Assembly: GCF_000023125.1 (NCBI RefSeq)
Contig: NC_013037.1
Coordinates: 1,364,001 to 1,428,000 of the forward strand
Length of the DNA: 64,000 nucleotides
Direction of reading: 5' to 3'
Source of the DNA: Dyadobacter fermentans DSM 18053
GTDB lineage: Bacteria > Bacteroidota > Bacteroidia > Cytophagales > Spirosomataceae
In this document: piece by piece, positions 40,732-49,619 of the stretch
Numbering within the stretch: the first letter of the stretch is position 1
Layout of the letters: each line of letters begins with the position of its first letter
Notes under the pieces: model-generated
The model's input: only the letters and a program-made list of their open reading frames with translations
Told to the model about the DNA's origin: nothing
Databases searched by the model: none
Translations under genes and position numbers: made by a program

Positions 40732-42126
40732 TCACAGCGCCGACATTACTTCTTCCATTTCGCGAATGGCTATCAAAATGTCCTGTTTTCCCGTTCGGTA
40801 ATTAACAAACGCAGCTCGTAAAGCGGGCTCGCCCGACAGCGAAGTCGGCGTCATAAAAACTTTTCCGCGGCGGTTGAGTTCTTTCAGAAACAGCGGCATT
40901 TTCTCCGTGTCTTTTTTCAAACGGAAACACACCACATTGAGCCGTACCGGCGCCGCCAGTTCAAAATGCGCACTGGTTTCGATATAGTTGCCCAGCGCCT
41001 GCGCACACGCGATGCTGTTCTCCACAATCCATTCAAACCCTTTCCGACCATAGGCCGTGAGGCTGAACCAGGCCGGCAATGCGCGAAAACGCCGGGAGTT
41101 TTCGGGCAGGAAATTGAGGTAGGAGAAATTTTCGGACGGATCGCCCAGATAAGGTGCATTGGAATTTTGAAATGCACTGACCTGCAATCGGTTGTGCTCT
41201 TTCCTGACCAACGCTACGGCGCTGTCGTAGGGCACATTCATCCATTTGTGGCAGTCGATCGTAATGCTATCCGCATGTTCCCAACCATTTAGCAAATGGC
41301 AATAGGCGGATGAGCAAGCGGCAAATCCGCCAAAAGCAGCGTCGATGTGCAGCCAGAAACGGTACCGCTGCTTCAACGCCGCGATCGCTGCAATGTCGTC
41401 AAAATCCACAGTGTTTACCGTTCCGGCACTGCAATTGACGATGATAGGCCGCCCCTGGTTTTCAGTCAGTTTCTGTTCAAAATCAGCCAGGTCCATCGCT
41501 TCGCGACCCGGCATCGTCCCGATTTGCACGACTTGATTGCTGCCTATCCCGAGCATCGCCAGCGATTTCAGCACCGACGAATGCGGCGTGGCAGCGAGCA
41601 CGGCCACGTCGCCGACGGCCCCTTCACGCGCAACGTCACGGCCCGATAGGGCACCGGCCCATTGCCGGGCCACGGCCAGTCCCGTAAAATTGGACATGGT
41701 AGCGCCCGTCACAAAGCCACCTTCGAAATGGTCCGGCAAATGCAGCAGCTGGTAAAGCAGCCGCATTGTCTCTTTCTCAACAATCGCTGAGACATCGCCT
41801 GCACCTTGCGTACTCTGCGTATTTTGATCGTAAACAGCTGTAAGCCAGTCACCCGCAATAGCTGCGGGCGTCGCTCCGCCCGTCACGAAGCCCCAGTAAC
41901 GCGGTCCGGGGCTGGCTACCATCAGTTTTTCGTAGTGCTTTTTAAAAAAGTCCAGACTTCCCAGCGCGCCAATTCCGGCTTCCGGCAAATCTCCGGGCAC
42001 AATCGACTGATCGGCGATATAGGTAGGCCTGTCGACAATCTTTTCCAGAAAATCGAGGCTATTGTTTTTAACCTGATCCAAAATCGCATTCAGGTTATTT
42101 AACTCATTTTCAAACAGTTCAAACAT
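40732..42126 (-). CDS. PLP-dependent group II amino acid decarboxylase
   Basis: A 464-residue protein of the aromatic-L-amino-acid/glutamate decarboxylase type. GGFVTGATMSNFTGLAVAR is the substrate-side loop, WLHIDAAFGGFAACS holds the PLP-stacking aspartate, and SITIDCHKWMNVPYDSAV carries the PLP lysine after histidine. EFEN-type N-terminal helices and RYWGFVTGGATPAAIAGDW are also characteristic. The amino acid substrate cannot be read from the sequence. It stands between the lipoprotein and DinB genes on the same strand. Confidence 0.9.
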   Translation of the reverse strand: MFELFENELNNLNAILDQVKNNSLDFLEKIVDRPTYIADQSIVPGDLPEAGIGALGSLDFFKKHYEKLMVASPGPRYWGFVTGGATPAAIAGDWLTAVYDQNTQSTQGAGDVSAIVEKETMRLLYQLLHLPDHFEGGFVTGATMSNFTGLAVARQWAGALSGRDVAREGAVGDVAVLAATPHSSVLKSLAMLGIGSNQVVQIGTMPGREAMDLADFEQKLTENQGRPIIVNCSAGTVNTVDFDDIAAIAALKQRYRFWLHIDAAFGGFAACSSAYCHLLNGWEHADSITIDCHKWMNVPYDSAVALVRKEHNRLQVSAFQNSNAPYLGDPSENFSYLNFLPENSRRFRALPAWFSLTAYGRKGFEWIVENSIACAQALGNYIETSAHFELAAPVRLNVVCFRLKKDTEKMPLFLKELNRRGKVFMTPTSLSGEPALRAAFVNYRTGKQDILIAIREMEEVMSAL

Positions 42127-42257
42127 AATTTATTGATAATAGCAGTTAAAAAAGGAATGTTTCGACGCACGCTTCCAGCAAGTCCGTAAGGCCACGACGG
42201 TGCCGGCGCTGGCCGTTGTAAAGGCCGGTGCTGATGGTTTTGTGAAATGGAATCAGG

Positions 42258-42728
42258 TTAGGGCTGTACTGCCTGCGTTTGGTTAATCCAACGGCGATGG
42301 TAGTTAATTTGCCCCAGGTGAAGCGAAAGATGCGTAAGCAAGTGACAGAGAACCAGCTGCACCGGCTGCTCGGGAAACATATCGAGCACCGACCGGGGAT
42401 ATTCTCCGCTCATTTTCTCATCGTCGAGTTGCTCCAATGTGCCCATAACGATTTCGTGAAGTACATCGAGCTCGGCGAGTAACTGCTGCTGGCTGAATGT
42501 ACGCTGACCAAATTCAGCGTCACGGTCGCGTACGTAGGCATGGCCTCCAAGTGCCAGTCCAACGAATGTGCGCAAATTGCCGATCAAGTGCTGGCATAAG
42601 TTACCACCCGGATTGATCGTACCGGGTAACCGGACCCACAAAGCACTTTCCGAATGGTAGCTTTCAATTTCCTTTCGGAGTTTTTGTAAATCACGGCTGA
42701 ACAATGCAATCAGTACTTCCTTATTCAT
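42258..42728 (-). CDS. DinB-like (DUF1572-type) protein
   Basis: A 156-residue four-helix protein of the DinB/YfiT superfamily. Conserved histidines in NLCQHLIGNLRTFVG and in LLTHLSLHLGQINYHRRW match the metal-binding positions. Members are metal-dependent thiol transferases in some cases; the function here is unknown. Its start overlaps the end of the EamA transporter gene by eight bases (ATGAATAA), so translation is coupled. Confidence 0.85.
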   Translation of the reverse strand: MNKEVLIALFSRDLQKLRKEIESYHSESALWVRLPGTINPGGNLCQHLIGNLRTFVGLALGGHAYVRDRDAEFGQRTFSQQQLLAELDVLHEIVMGTLEQLDDEKMSGEYPRSVLDMFPEQPVQLVLCHLLTHLSLHLGQINYHRRWINQTQAVQP

Positions 42729-43650
42729 GGCTATTGATTAGAGTTAACGAATTCTTTCTTTTTTGCAGCTGATAACCCTTGTTGACGAGAAAAACCCCGC
42801 CGAGTGTCACTACAAAAGCAAGGACGGTAAGCCAGGTTACCTGCTCATCCAGGACGAAAAAGCCCAGAATGAGCGCAACGAGGGGATTAATGTACGCATA
42901 AATTGACACCAGGCCAGCCGGCAGCCTCGACATCGCATACAAATAGGAAGCATACGCGAGGATCGATCCGAAAAATATCAGGTACAAAAGCGCCAGCAGC
43001 GACTTAGTTTGCATAACCGGCAGGCTTGTCCAATCCTCATTGAATGCACTCAATGTGAACAGCCCTACGCCTCCCGCCGTCATCTGGATCGCGGCATTGA
43101 AAAACGAATCGGTTTTGCCTGGGTAACTTTTGGTATACAACCCTCCTATGCACCACGATACGCAGGAAGCCAGCGTTACGCAAATGCCGACAAACGAAGC
43201 GCGGTCGGCCAGGTAGCTGATATTATCCCTGAAAACCAGCATAATACCCGCCAGCCCCATGAGCATTCCCGCGGCAACGTGCGCATTGACCCGCTCGTCC
43301 TTCCTCGCGAGCAGATTAATGACAATGGTAAAAAGGGGCACCGTGGCGTACAGCAGCGCCGCCAGTCCGCTTGGGATGAACTGCACACACCAGCCCACGA
43401 GGCCGGTGCCGAAGGTGATCATGCACCAGCCGGGCACGAGTTGCAGCAGCATGTCGCGCAACGTCCAGGGAAATGATCTGTTTTTCAACACCAAAAACGA
43501 CAGCAACAAAAGCCCCGCCACGACATTTCTGAAACCCATAAAAAAGAGAGCGGGAAAACCGGACACGCCAATGCGTGCCGCCAGATAAGTGGTGCCCCAG
43601 AAAAAACACACCATCAGGAGTGCGATATAGGCTGTCAGATTGCTTTTCAT
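42721..43650 (-). CDS. EamA-family (DMT) transporter
   Basis: A 309-residue inner-membrane protein with ten predicted helices in two EamA repeats. LLMVCFFWGTTYLAARIGVSGFPALFFMGFR opens the first and LVSIYAYINPLVALILGFFVLDEQVT closes the second; both are typical. The usual substrates are amino acids or other metabolites, mostly exported. It is transcribed divergently from a MocR regulator, which is the likely controller, and is coupled to the DinB gene. Confidence 0.9.
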   Translation of the reverse strand: MKSNLTAYIALLMVCFFWGTTYLAARIGVSGFPALFFMGFRNVVAGLLLLSFLVLKNRSFPWTLRDMLLQLVPGWCMITFGTGLVGWCVQFIPSGLAALLYATVPLFTIVINLLARKDERVNAHVAAGMLMGLAGIMLVFRDNISYLADRASFVGICVTLASCVSWCIGGLYTKSYPGKTDSFFNAAIQMTAGGVGLFTLSAFNEDWTSLPVMQTKSLLALLYLIFFGSILAYASYLYAMSRLPAGLVSIYAYINPLVALILGFFVLDEQVTWLTVLAFVVTLGGVFLVNKGYQLQKRKNSLTLINSHE

Positions 43651-43752
43651 GACCTTTTGTAGTTAGACGCCACAAAATTCTTCTCATTAAATTTAATAAA
43701 ACAGATTCACTTTTGTTATTTTGAAGCATAACAGATCAAAACGACATTCCAG

Positions 43753-45192
43753 ATGGCAGAACAGCTCCTGCGGGAAGATTTCCTTTATTCCCAAATCGCC
43801 GACAGGCTCGCGACGCAGATCGAAAAGGGCATTCTCAAAGCCGGCGACCGGCTCATTTCGCTCCGGGCGCTGAGCAAGGAGCAGGGAATCAGTCTGAGCA
43901 CGGCATTTAAGGCCTATGTTGAACTGGAAAACAAAGGTGTGATCGAGGCAAGACCGAAATCGGGCTATTTTGTGCGCTTTTCACCCCTCAATGCGCCGGA
44001 AAGGCTACCGAGCATTGCGGCCGGCCCGGTGATAGAGAAGTCGAATGTGGAGGAAATGATCCGGACGGTGTACAAAACCATGACGCATGAACGGATTATC
44101 CGGCTGTCGGTCGCTGCGCCATCCGCCGAGCTCATCCCGGAAGCGAAGCTGAACAAGGCGATGATCGAAGCGCTGCGAAAAAGCCCGCACAGCTGCACGC
44201 AATACGAGGCCGTGCAGGGAAATCCCGCATTGCGGAAACAGATTGCCAAATATGCATTCAACTGGAAAGGAAATGTGAGCGAGGACGATGTGATCACGAC
44301 GCAAGGCTGCATGGAAGCGCTCATTTTTTGCCTCAAAGCCGTCACCGAGCCCGGCGACACGGTAGCCATTGAAAATCCGATCTACTTCGGGATTTTCAAC
44401 ATAATGAAGAGTCTGGGATTAAAAGTCCTCGAAATCCCCTGCCACCCCGACGACGGCGCCGACCTGGAATACCTTCAAGACGCGCTCGAAACCGTGCCGG
44501 TGAAGGCGGTCCTGTTTGTGCCCAACTTCTCCAACCCCACCGGAGCGCTCATGCCCGATCACCGTAAAAAGCAACTGGTCGAAATGCTGGCCGAACGGCA
44601 GATCCCATTGATCGAAGATGATATTTACGGGGAAATGTATTTTGGCAAAACCAGGCCGGGTACTTGCAAAAGTTACGACAAAAATGGTCTGGTAATGCTC
44701 TGCGGCTCGGTTTCCAAAACCCTCGCGCCGGGTTACCGCGTGGGCTGGTGCCTGCCGGGACGGTTCAAGGATAAGGTATTGAGTATCAAAATCATGCATA
44801 CCGTATCGTCCGCCACCCCTACCCAGGCGGCCGTTGCCAATTTCTTTGAAACGGGCCGTTACGACCTGCATATGAGGCATCTACGGAGAGCATTACATAC
44901 CCAATGCCTGCGTTACGTGCAGGCCATCAGCGACTATTTCCCGCCCGACACGCGCCTAGTGCGCCCGCAGGGCGGGTATGTGCTGTGGATTGAAATGAAC
45001 AAAAACGTGAATGCGTTCGAGCTCTTTGAATCCGCCATTCAGGAAAGCATCAGCATCGCCCCCGGCCAGATTTTCAGCAGCCACGCCCGGTTCAGCAACT
45101 ACATCCGCATCAGTTTCGGCGCGCCGTATAACAGTGTGATTGATAATGGTTTGAAAAGACTGGGAGAATTGATCAGAAGGCAATACTCTTGA
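43753..45192 (+). CDS. MocR-type transcriptional regulator (GntR helix-turn-helix plus aminotransferase domain)
   Basis: A 479-residue fusion. Residues about 12-80 are a GntR winged helix (SQIADRLATQIEKGILKAGD, SLSTAFKAYVELENKGVIEARPKSGYFV). Residues 110-475 are a fold-type I aminotransferase domain with NFSNPTGALMPD and the PLP lysine in GSVSKTLAPGYRVGWC. MocR proteins use PLP or a PLP-amino acid adduct as signal. It faces the EamA gene across 102 bases; divergent regulator-target pairs are the rule for this family. Confidence 0.92.
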   Translation: MAEQLLREDFLYSQIADRLATQIEKGILKAGDRLISLRALSKEQGISLSTAFKAYVELENKGVIEARPKSGYFVRFSPLNAPERLPSIAAGPVIEKSNVEEMIRTVYKTMTHERIIRLSVAAPSAELIPEAKLNKAMIEALRKSPHSCTQYEAVQGNPALRKQIAKYAFNWKGNVSEDDVITTQGCMEALIFCLKAVTEPGDTVAIENPIYFGIFNIMKSLGLKVLEIPCHPDDGADLEYLQDALETVPVKAVLFVPNFSNPTGALMPDHRKKQLVEMLAERQIPLIEDDIYGEMYFGKTRPGTCKSYDKNGLVMLCGSVSKTLAPGYRVGWCLPGRFKDKVLSIKIMHTVSSATPTQAAVANFFETGRYDLHMRHLRRALHTQCLRYVQAISDYFPPDTRLVRPQGGYVLWIEMNKNVNAFELFESAIQESISIAPGQIFSSHARFSNYIRISFGAPYNSVIDNGLKRLGELIRRQYS

Positions 45193-45194
45193 TA

Positions 45195-45521
45195 TCAAGC
45201 AAATAGCTTCTTCAAAACAGCTAGTACTTGTTGGGCTGTCGTCTCGTCGATTTTACCCAATTTTTTGTGGAGACGCACCTTATCGATTGTTCGAAGTTGA
45301 TCCAGGGCGATCTGGCAGTCCTTTCCATCGACGTGGCAATTGATCCGCGTCGGATATTTGGGCAAGGTCGTGGTCAGCGGTGCTACGATCACCGTGTTCA
45401 GGTGGTCGTTCAGGTCATTGGGAGATATAATGAGGCAGGGTCTTGTCTTCCTAATTTCGCTGCCCAAAGTCGGATTGAGCGACACGAAGTAGATTTCGAA
45501 GCGCTTTACTACCATGTCCAT
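45195..45521 (-). CDS. MazF/PemK-type mRNA interferase toxin
   Basis: A 108-residue protein with the MazF beta-barrel pattern: RFEIYFVSLNPTLGSEIRKTRPCLIIS (residues about 7-33) and VIVAPLTTT with DQLRTIDKVRLHKKLG. It is an RNA endoribonuclease held in check by its antitoxin. It overlaps the antitoxin gene by 13 bases if ATG 45521 is used, or by seven from ATG 45515, which begins MVVKRFEIYF. The end lies two bases from the convergent MocR stop. Confidence 0.92.
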   Translation of the reverse strand: MDMVVKRFEIYFVSLNPTLGSEIRKTRPCLIISPNDLNDHLNTVIVAPLTTTLPKYPTRINCHVDGKDCQIALDQLRTIDKVRLHKKLGKIDETTAQQVLAVLKKLFA

Positions 45522-45769
45522 TCCGAATCATCGAAGGCATTGAACAAGTCGCCCATTGCGTTCTGGTCTTCCGCAGAAGCCTCGTTTTCGTTTGCCAGGC
45601 GAAACTGCTCAGCCCATCCTTCGCGTGGATTGGTGCTTGCGGGAAAGATCATGATCGCGTTGCCTTTTACCTCCACATTGACATATTCCTCTATATCAAC
45701 CTGATCCAGCATCGCTTTGGAAAGCAAAATTCCCTGGGAATTTCCGATCCGGCGGATTTTAGTCAGCAT
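45509..45769 (-). CDS. MazE/AbrB-type antitoxin
   Basis: An 86-residue protein. MLTKIRRIGNSQGILLSKAMLDQV plus VNVEVKGNAIMIFPA is the swapped-hairpin AbrB/MazE DNA-binding domain (residues 1-45). The acidic C-terminal tail (EDQNAMGDLFNAFDDSEW) is the toxin-binding segment. It is translated ahead of and overlapping with the MazF gene and probably represses the operon promoter in the gap upstream. Confidence 0.9.
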   Translation of the reverse strand: MLTKIRRIGNSQGILLSKAMLDQVDIEEYVNVEVKGNAIMIFPASTNPREGWAEQFRLANENEASAEDQNAMGDLFNAFDDSEWTW

Positions 45770-45850
45770 TATACAAAGTTATAATTTGTTATAACAAATC
45801 AAAATTTCGTGTGTCACCGATGTACAAGTGGCTGAGCAATAGGTTTAAGA

Positions 45851-45930
45851 GTTGCGCAACAACATTGCAATTAACTGATTTCCAGCACCTGTAACCCTGT
45901 TGCACGGGTTTACGGCATACATTTGCAATG
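45851..45930 (+). promoter_or_regulatory. Palindromes before the P-type ATPase (candidate metal-sensor operator)
   Basis: GTTGCGCAAC (45851-45860) and ATTGCAAT (45864-45871) are perfect palindromes separated by three bases; TTTGCAAT recurs at 45922-45929. The ATPase start is at 45997. The pattern suits a dimeric metal regulator of the Fur/Zur or ArsR type, by inference only. The same gap (45770-45996) must also hold the MazEF promoter. Confidence 0.4.
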
Positions 45931-45996
45931 ATCCTGCGGCGCATTGGCAGGGAATGCGCCCGCAGCGACCGATTTACATTACCTGAATGCAGCATT

Positions 45997-48012
45997 ATGA
46001 AATTCGACGAAAAAACCACGACGCATACCGACGATTGTTGCTCGGCAGAAAAGCATAACCATAGCCATCAAAGCAGCCGGCAAAATAGCCATGAACATGA
46101 CCACGATCACAGCCATGACCATGATCACGATCACGACCATAGTCACGGCGCGGGTGCAAGTGCCGGTTTACTGCGCAGCCGCTGGATGCTTTGGCTTAGC
46201 CTGGCGATCCTTGGCGTGTTCCTCGTCCTGAATTACATCGCCGATGTATTTGTGCCGCGCTCCGTCGAGATTGTGATGATGCTTGCTGCATACGTGCTTG
46301 CGGGGAACAAGACGGTGTCCCTTGCATTCAGAAAAGCCAGTCGCGGGGATTTTTTCAATGAATTTACATTGATGACCATCGCCACGTTCGGCGCTTTTTA
46401 CATTGGTGAATTCAGCGAGGGTGTTGCGGTGATGATATTTTATGAAATCGGAGAGCTTTTTCAGGACTTGGCCGTGAGCCGGTCAAAACGGTCGATTAAG
46501 GCGCTGCTCGACATTCGTCCCGACACCGTGACCGTTTTGCGCGGCGACAAACCCATGCAAGTCCGGCCGGACGATGTGCGCATCGGCGAGACCATACTCG
46601 TCAAACCCGGCGAAAAAGTGGCGCTGGACGGTGAAATGCGCGCTGCGTCGGGCACATTCAACACCGCCGCACTCACCGGCGAGCCAAAGCCGCAGGTCAT
46701 TGAACAAGGTGAGAAAGTGCTGGCAGGGATGATTTCGATCGAAAAATCAGTTGAGATAGAAGTAAAGGCGCTTTTCAAAGATTCCAAACTCTCGCGTATA
46801 CTGGAAATGGTGCAGGAGGCAAGCGCGCGCAAAGCCCCTACCCAACTGCTGATCAGCCGTCTCGCACGCATTTACACACCCGCGGTATTTCTTCTCGCAT
46901 TGCTCATCATAGTAACGCCCGCCATTTTTGTAACAGACTACCAGTTCGACCAGTGGCTCTACCGCGGCATGGTTTTCCTCGTGATCGCCTGCCCCTGCGC
47001 ATTGACGATCTCCATTCCGCTCGGATATTTCGGCGGCATCGGATTGGCCTCGCGACATGGCATTTTAGTGAAAGGCGCTAATTTTCTGGACATTATCACT
47101 AAAATCGACACGGTGGTTTCGGACAAAACCGGCACGCTCACGAAAGGCGTTTTCCAGGTTCAGGTAATCGAAACGGAGCTGGACAAGAGCGAATTTATAC
47201 GCATAGCGGCGTCTCTGGAAAGCTACTCCACGCATCCTGTTGCCAAAGCGGTGGTGATGGCAGCCGCTGATTTGGCACTTTCGAAGCCGGTTGAAGTGGA
47301 AGAAATAGCGGGGCACGGCTTGAAGGGCCAGGTGGATGGCCGGGCCGTTCTGGCGGGCAATGCTAAACTGCTCGATCAGAACGGGATCAGCTATCCGGCG
47401 GAACTTGCCTCGCTGGTGGAAACGGTCGTGATCGTGGCGATAGATAACCGTTATGCCGGCTATTTCCTCATCGCCGACGAGATTAAGGATGACGCCTCCC
47501 TCGCGGTTTCAGATCTGAAAAGCTTGGGCATTACGACTATTATGCTTTCGGGTGATAAAGAGGCTGTTGTGACCAAAGTTGCCCGCGAGCTGGGTATTGC
47601 GAAAAGTTACGGCGGATTGCTGCCCGAAGACAAGGTGCGCATCGTACAATCGCTAAAAGACCAGGGAAAACACATTGCATTCGTGGGCGATGGCGTCAAT
47701 GACGCACCGGTGATCGCCCTGGCCGACGCCGGGATAGCCATGGGAGCGCTCGGCTCCGACGCCACCATCGAAACCGCCGACATTGTGATCCAGAACGACC
47801 AGCCGTCACGCATCCCTGCGGCTGTGCGGATCGGGAAGATCACAAAATCCGTCGTTTATCAGAACATTTCGCTGGCAATGGGGGTTAAAATTGCGGTGAT
47901 GGCACTCGGTGCGGGCGGCGTGGCAACGCTCTGGGAAGCGGTGTTCGCAGATGTGGGCGTGGCATTGCTCGCAATTCTGAATGCCTATCGCATTCAGGGA
48001 AAGAAAGTATAG
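45997..48012 (+). CDS. Heavy-metal P1B-type ATPase with a His-rich N-terminus
   Basis: Exports soft divalent metals across the inner membrane using ATP. I chose ATG 45997 (MKFDEKTTTHTDDCC); the longer frame adds 23 basic residues. Residues about 18-55 are packed with histidine and aspartate (HDHDHSHDHDHDHDHSHG), a metal-binding tail that replaces the usual HMA domain. The membrane metal site is C332-P-C334. Phosphorylation site D376 is in SDKTGTLTKG, with TGEPKP before it and GDGVNDAPV near the end. CPC plus His-rich tail fits a zinc/cadmium/cobalt exporter (ZntA/CadA-like). Confidence 0.93.
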   Translation: MKFDEKTTTHTDDCCSAEKHNHSHQSSRQNSHEHDHDHSHDHDHDHDHSHGAGASAGLLRSRWMLWLSLAILGVFLVLNYIADVFVPRSVEIVMMLAAYVLAGNKTVSLAFRKASRGDFFNEFTLMTIATFGAFYIGEFSEGVAVMIFYEIGELFQDLAVSRSKRSIKALLDIRPDTVTVLRGDKPMQVRPDDVRIGETILVKPGEKVALDGEMRAASGTFNTAALTGEPKPQVIEQGEKVLAGMISIEKSVEIEVKALFKDSKLSRILEMVQEASARKAPTQLLISRLARIYTPAVFLLALLIIVTPAIFVTDYQFDQWLYRGMVFLVIACPCALTISIPLGYFGGIGLASRHGILVKGANFLDIITKIDTVVSDKTGTLTKGVFQVQVIETELDKSEFIRIAASLESYSTHPVAKAVVMAAADLALSKPVEVEEIAGHGLKGQVDGRAVLAGNAKLLDQNGISYPAELASLVETVVIVAIDNRYAGYFLIADEIKDDASLAVSDLKSLGITTIMLSGDKEAVVTKVARELGIAKSYGGLLPEDKVRIVQSLKDQGKHIAFVGDGVNDAPVIALADAGIAMGALGSDATIETADIVIQNDQPSRIPAAVRIGKITKSVVYQNISLAMGVKIAVMALGAGGVATLWEAVFADVGVALLAILNAYRIQGKKV

Positions 48013-48090
48013 CCCTCAATCAGGTTATCGTCTATTTAACAGAAATAATTGTAGACCCAAAATTCCGTCTCAAAACAAATAACATCCAAA

Positions 48091-48657
48091 ATGGGTAAGC
48101 AGCTGGACCACATCACCCCCGATTTGCAGGCGTTCATCGAGGCGCAGAAAATCTACTTTGTAGCCACGGCAGCCGAAACCGGCACCGTAAACCTCTCGCC
48201 AAAGGGAATGGACTCGTTCCGCATCCTCGGTCCGAACCGCGTGATGTGGCTGAATGTGACCGGCAGCGGAAACGAAACGGCGGCCCATTTGCTCCTCCAC
48301 GACCGCATTACCGTCATGTTTTGCGCATTCGAGGGCAAGCCGCTGATCCTGCGGCTGTACGGGCATGGCAAAGTTTACCACCCCGCCGACGCCGAATGGA
48401 CAGAATACGCCCCGCTGTTTCCACCGCTCGAAGGCGCGCGACAGCTGGTCGATATCCGGGTGGATCTCGTACAAACTTCCTGCGGCATGGCCGTGCCGTT
48501 CATGGATTACAACCGCGAACGGACAGAGCTAAACGCCTGGGCGCACAAACAGGGGCCTACCGGCATCCAAAACTACTGGGCGCGCAAAAATGTAACCAGT
48601 ATCGACGGCTTCGAAACCGGCATTTTCGCTTCCAACAGCGCGAGACAGGCAGAATAG
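48091..48657 (+). CDS. Pyridoxamine 5'-phosphate oxidase-family split-barrel flavoprotein
   Basis: A 188-residue FMN-binding split-barrel protein. The sequence DLQAFIEAQKIYFVATAAET, then NLSPKGMDSFRIL and RVMWLNVTGSGNETAAHLL, is the standard N-terminal half of the family, followed by RITVMFCAFEGKPLILRLYGHGKV. It could be a flavin or F420-like cofactor-binding oxidoreductase; true PdxH activity is not supported because the PdxH C-terminal signature is missing. It lies downstream of the P-type ATPase by 78 bases and ends in a hairpin. Confidence 0.85.
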   Translation: MGKQLDHITPDLQAFIEAQKIYFVATAAETGTVNLSPKGMDSFRILGPNRVMWLNVTGSGNETAAHLLLHDRITVMFCAFEGKPLILRLYGHGKVYHPADAEWTEYAPLFPPLEGARQLVDIRVDLVQTSCGMAVPFMDYNRERTELNAWAHKQGPTGIQNYWARKNVTSIDGFETGIFASNSARQAE

Positions 48658-48662
48658 AGGTC

Positions 48663-48691
48663 AATCCGGTACAGCAGTATTGTACCGGATT
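48663..48691 (+). terminator. Hairpin after the split-barrel gene
   Basis: AATCCGGTACA, a seven-base loop, and TGTACCGGATT pair perfectly just after the stop codon at 48657. No T-run follows, so the terminator call is moderate. Confidence 0.55.
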
Positions 48692-48818
48692 AACAGGCGT
48701 GCAACGCTTTTCCAAACCAAAGCGCATCGATCGCCTTGGTTTGTCCCATCAGCATACGCGTACAGACGACTGCTCACAGCCACCGTTGCATAACTGAAAA
48801 TAGCCGGTAAATAATTAA

Positions 48819-49097
48819 TCAAACAACTGGAACGGGAGTAATGCCTGCCACCTTTTCCAGGGCGATGGTAACCCTCTCGATGCGGTCGACGTTGCCGCGA
48901 CTGCTGTCTGAAACTGCCTGTGCCACTGAGGTTAAGAAATCTCCACCTAGTTTGGTGTTGAAAAACGGATCGTTCTCCGCGAGAACGCCCCGCCAGTTTT
49001 TACCTACAATGTTTCTTGATTTGATGAACCTGATCAACAGGCGCTCTTTGATGGACAGGCCACCATACTCGGAGACTCTTGCTTGAAGCTCTGTCAT
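48819..49097 (-). CDS. Small hypothetical protein divergent from an XRE regulator
   Basis: A 92-residue protein without signal or membrane segment, family not recognised. It reads as mostly helical (ELQARVSEYGGLSIKERLLI; LGGDFLTSVAQAVSDSSRG; VDRIERVTIALEKVAG). The gene faces the XRE regulator across 124 bases that hold a symmetric site, so it may be that regulator's target. A real gene is likely because of the good coding pattern and the shared control region. Confidence 0.55.
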   Translation of the reverse strand: MTELQARVSEYGGLSIKERLLIRFIKSRNIVGKNWRGVLAENDPFFNTKLGGDFLTSVAQAVSDSSRGNVDRIERVTIALEKVAGITPVPVV

Positions 49098-49141
49098 GTT
49101 ATGGGAGGTGTGTGTTAAAAATTGTAATTTGCGCTTTACCG

Positions 49142-49161
49142 ATACTACTATGTAGCGGTAT
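49142..49161. promoter_or_regulatory. Symmetric candidate operator between divergent genes
   Basis: ATACTACTATGTAGCGGTAT is a dyad: ATAC/GTAT outer and CTA/TAG inner arms match, centred at 49151/49152. It is 61 bases before the XRE start and 45 before the opposite gene. This spacing suits an XRE dimer repressing both. Confidence 0.5.
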
Positions 49162-49221
49162 GATCAAAAGTACAGATTAAATATACGAAAGTCAAGAAAT
49201 TTTATATTAAACTTTCAAGTA

Positions 49222-49602
49222 ATGTCAATTGTTGGCGAAAGAATTAAAAAATACCGCGAATTAGCTGGGTGGAACCAGCACAAGCTGGCAAAGGCACTGA
49301 AAAAATCCGGAAAGGCCGTGATATCCAATTGGGAGACAGGACGCAACGACCCGTCCCTGGCTGAACTCCGTTTGATGGCCGAACTGTTCGGCACCACCGT
49401 AGCCCAGCTGGTGGGCGAAGTCCCGATGTTCGAAGAACCCCGCGAGCATTATATCATGATTAAAAAGGATGACCTCATCGACCTCCAGCGCAAAGCCCTC
49501 GCCCTGGAAGCCGACCGGATCAATGCATTAAAAGAGCAGCTTGAACAAGCACAGAAAGCGGACGAATCGAGCGAAGAAGCGGACGATACTGCTGAATCAT
49601 AA
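49222..49602 (+). CDS. XRE-family helix-turn-helix regulator
   Basis: A 126-residue protein. Residues about 6-62 are a Cro/C1-type domain (GERIKKYRELAGWNQHKLAK, AVISNWETGRNDPSLAELRLMAELF). Residues 65-80 link to a coiled coil (DDLIDLQRKALALEADRINAL and on) that would dimerise it, and an acidic tail follows. It probably binds the dyad at 49142 and controls itself and the divergent small gene. A second regulator (MocR type) ends 18 bases after it from the other strand. Confidence 0.9.
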   Translation: MSIVGERIKKYRELAGWNQHKLAKALKKSGKAVISNWETGRNDPSLAELRLMAELFGTTVAQLVGEVPMFEEPREHYIMIKKDDLIDLQRKALALEADRINALKEQLEQAQKADESSEEADDTAES

Positions 49603-49619
49603 TGCCGCTTAGCTTGCTA

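Noticed and set aside
45789..46019. Minus-strand open frame upstream of the P-type ATPase
   Set aside because: It covers the palindromic control region and the ATPase start; no coding support.
48091..48657. Split-barrel protein considered as true PdxH
   Set aside because: The PdxH C-terminal signature is absent; only the general FMN split-barrel pattern is seen.
48246..48797. Open frame of 183 codons overlapping the split-barrel gene
   Set aside because: Arg/Pro-rich out-of-frame translation of a recognised family; not a gene.
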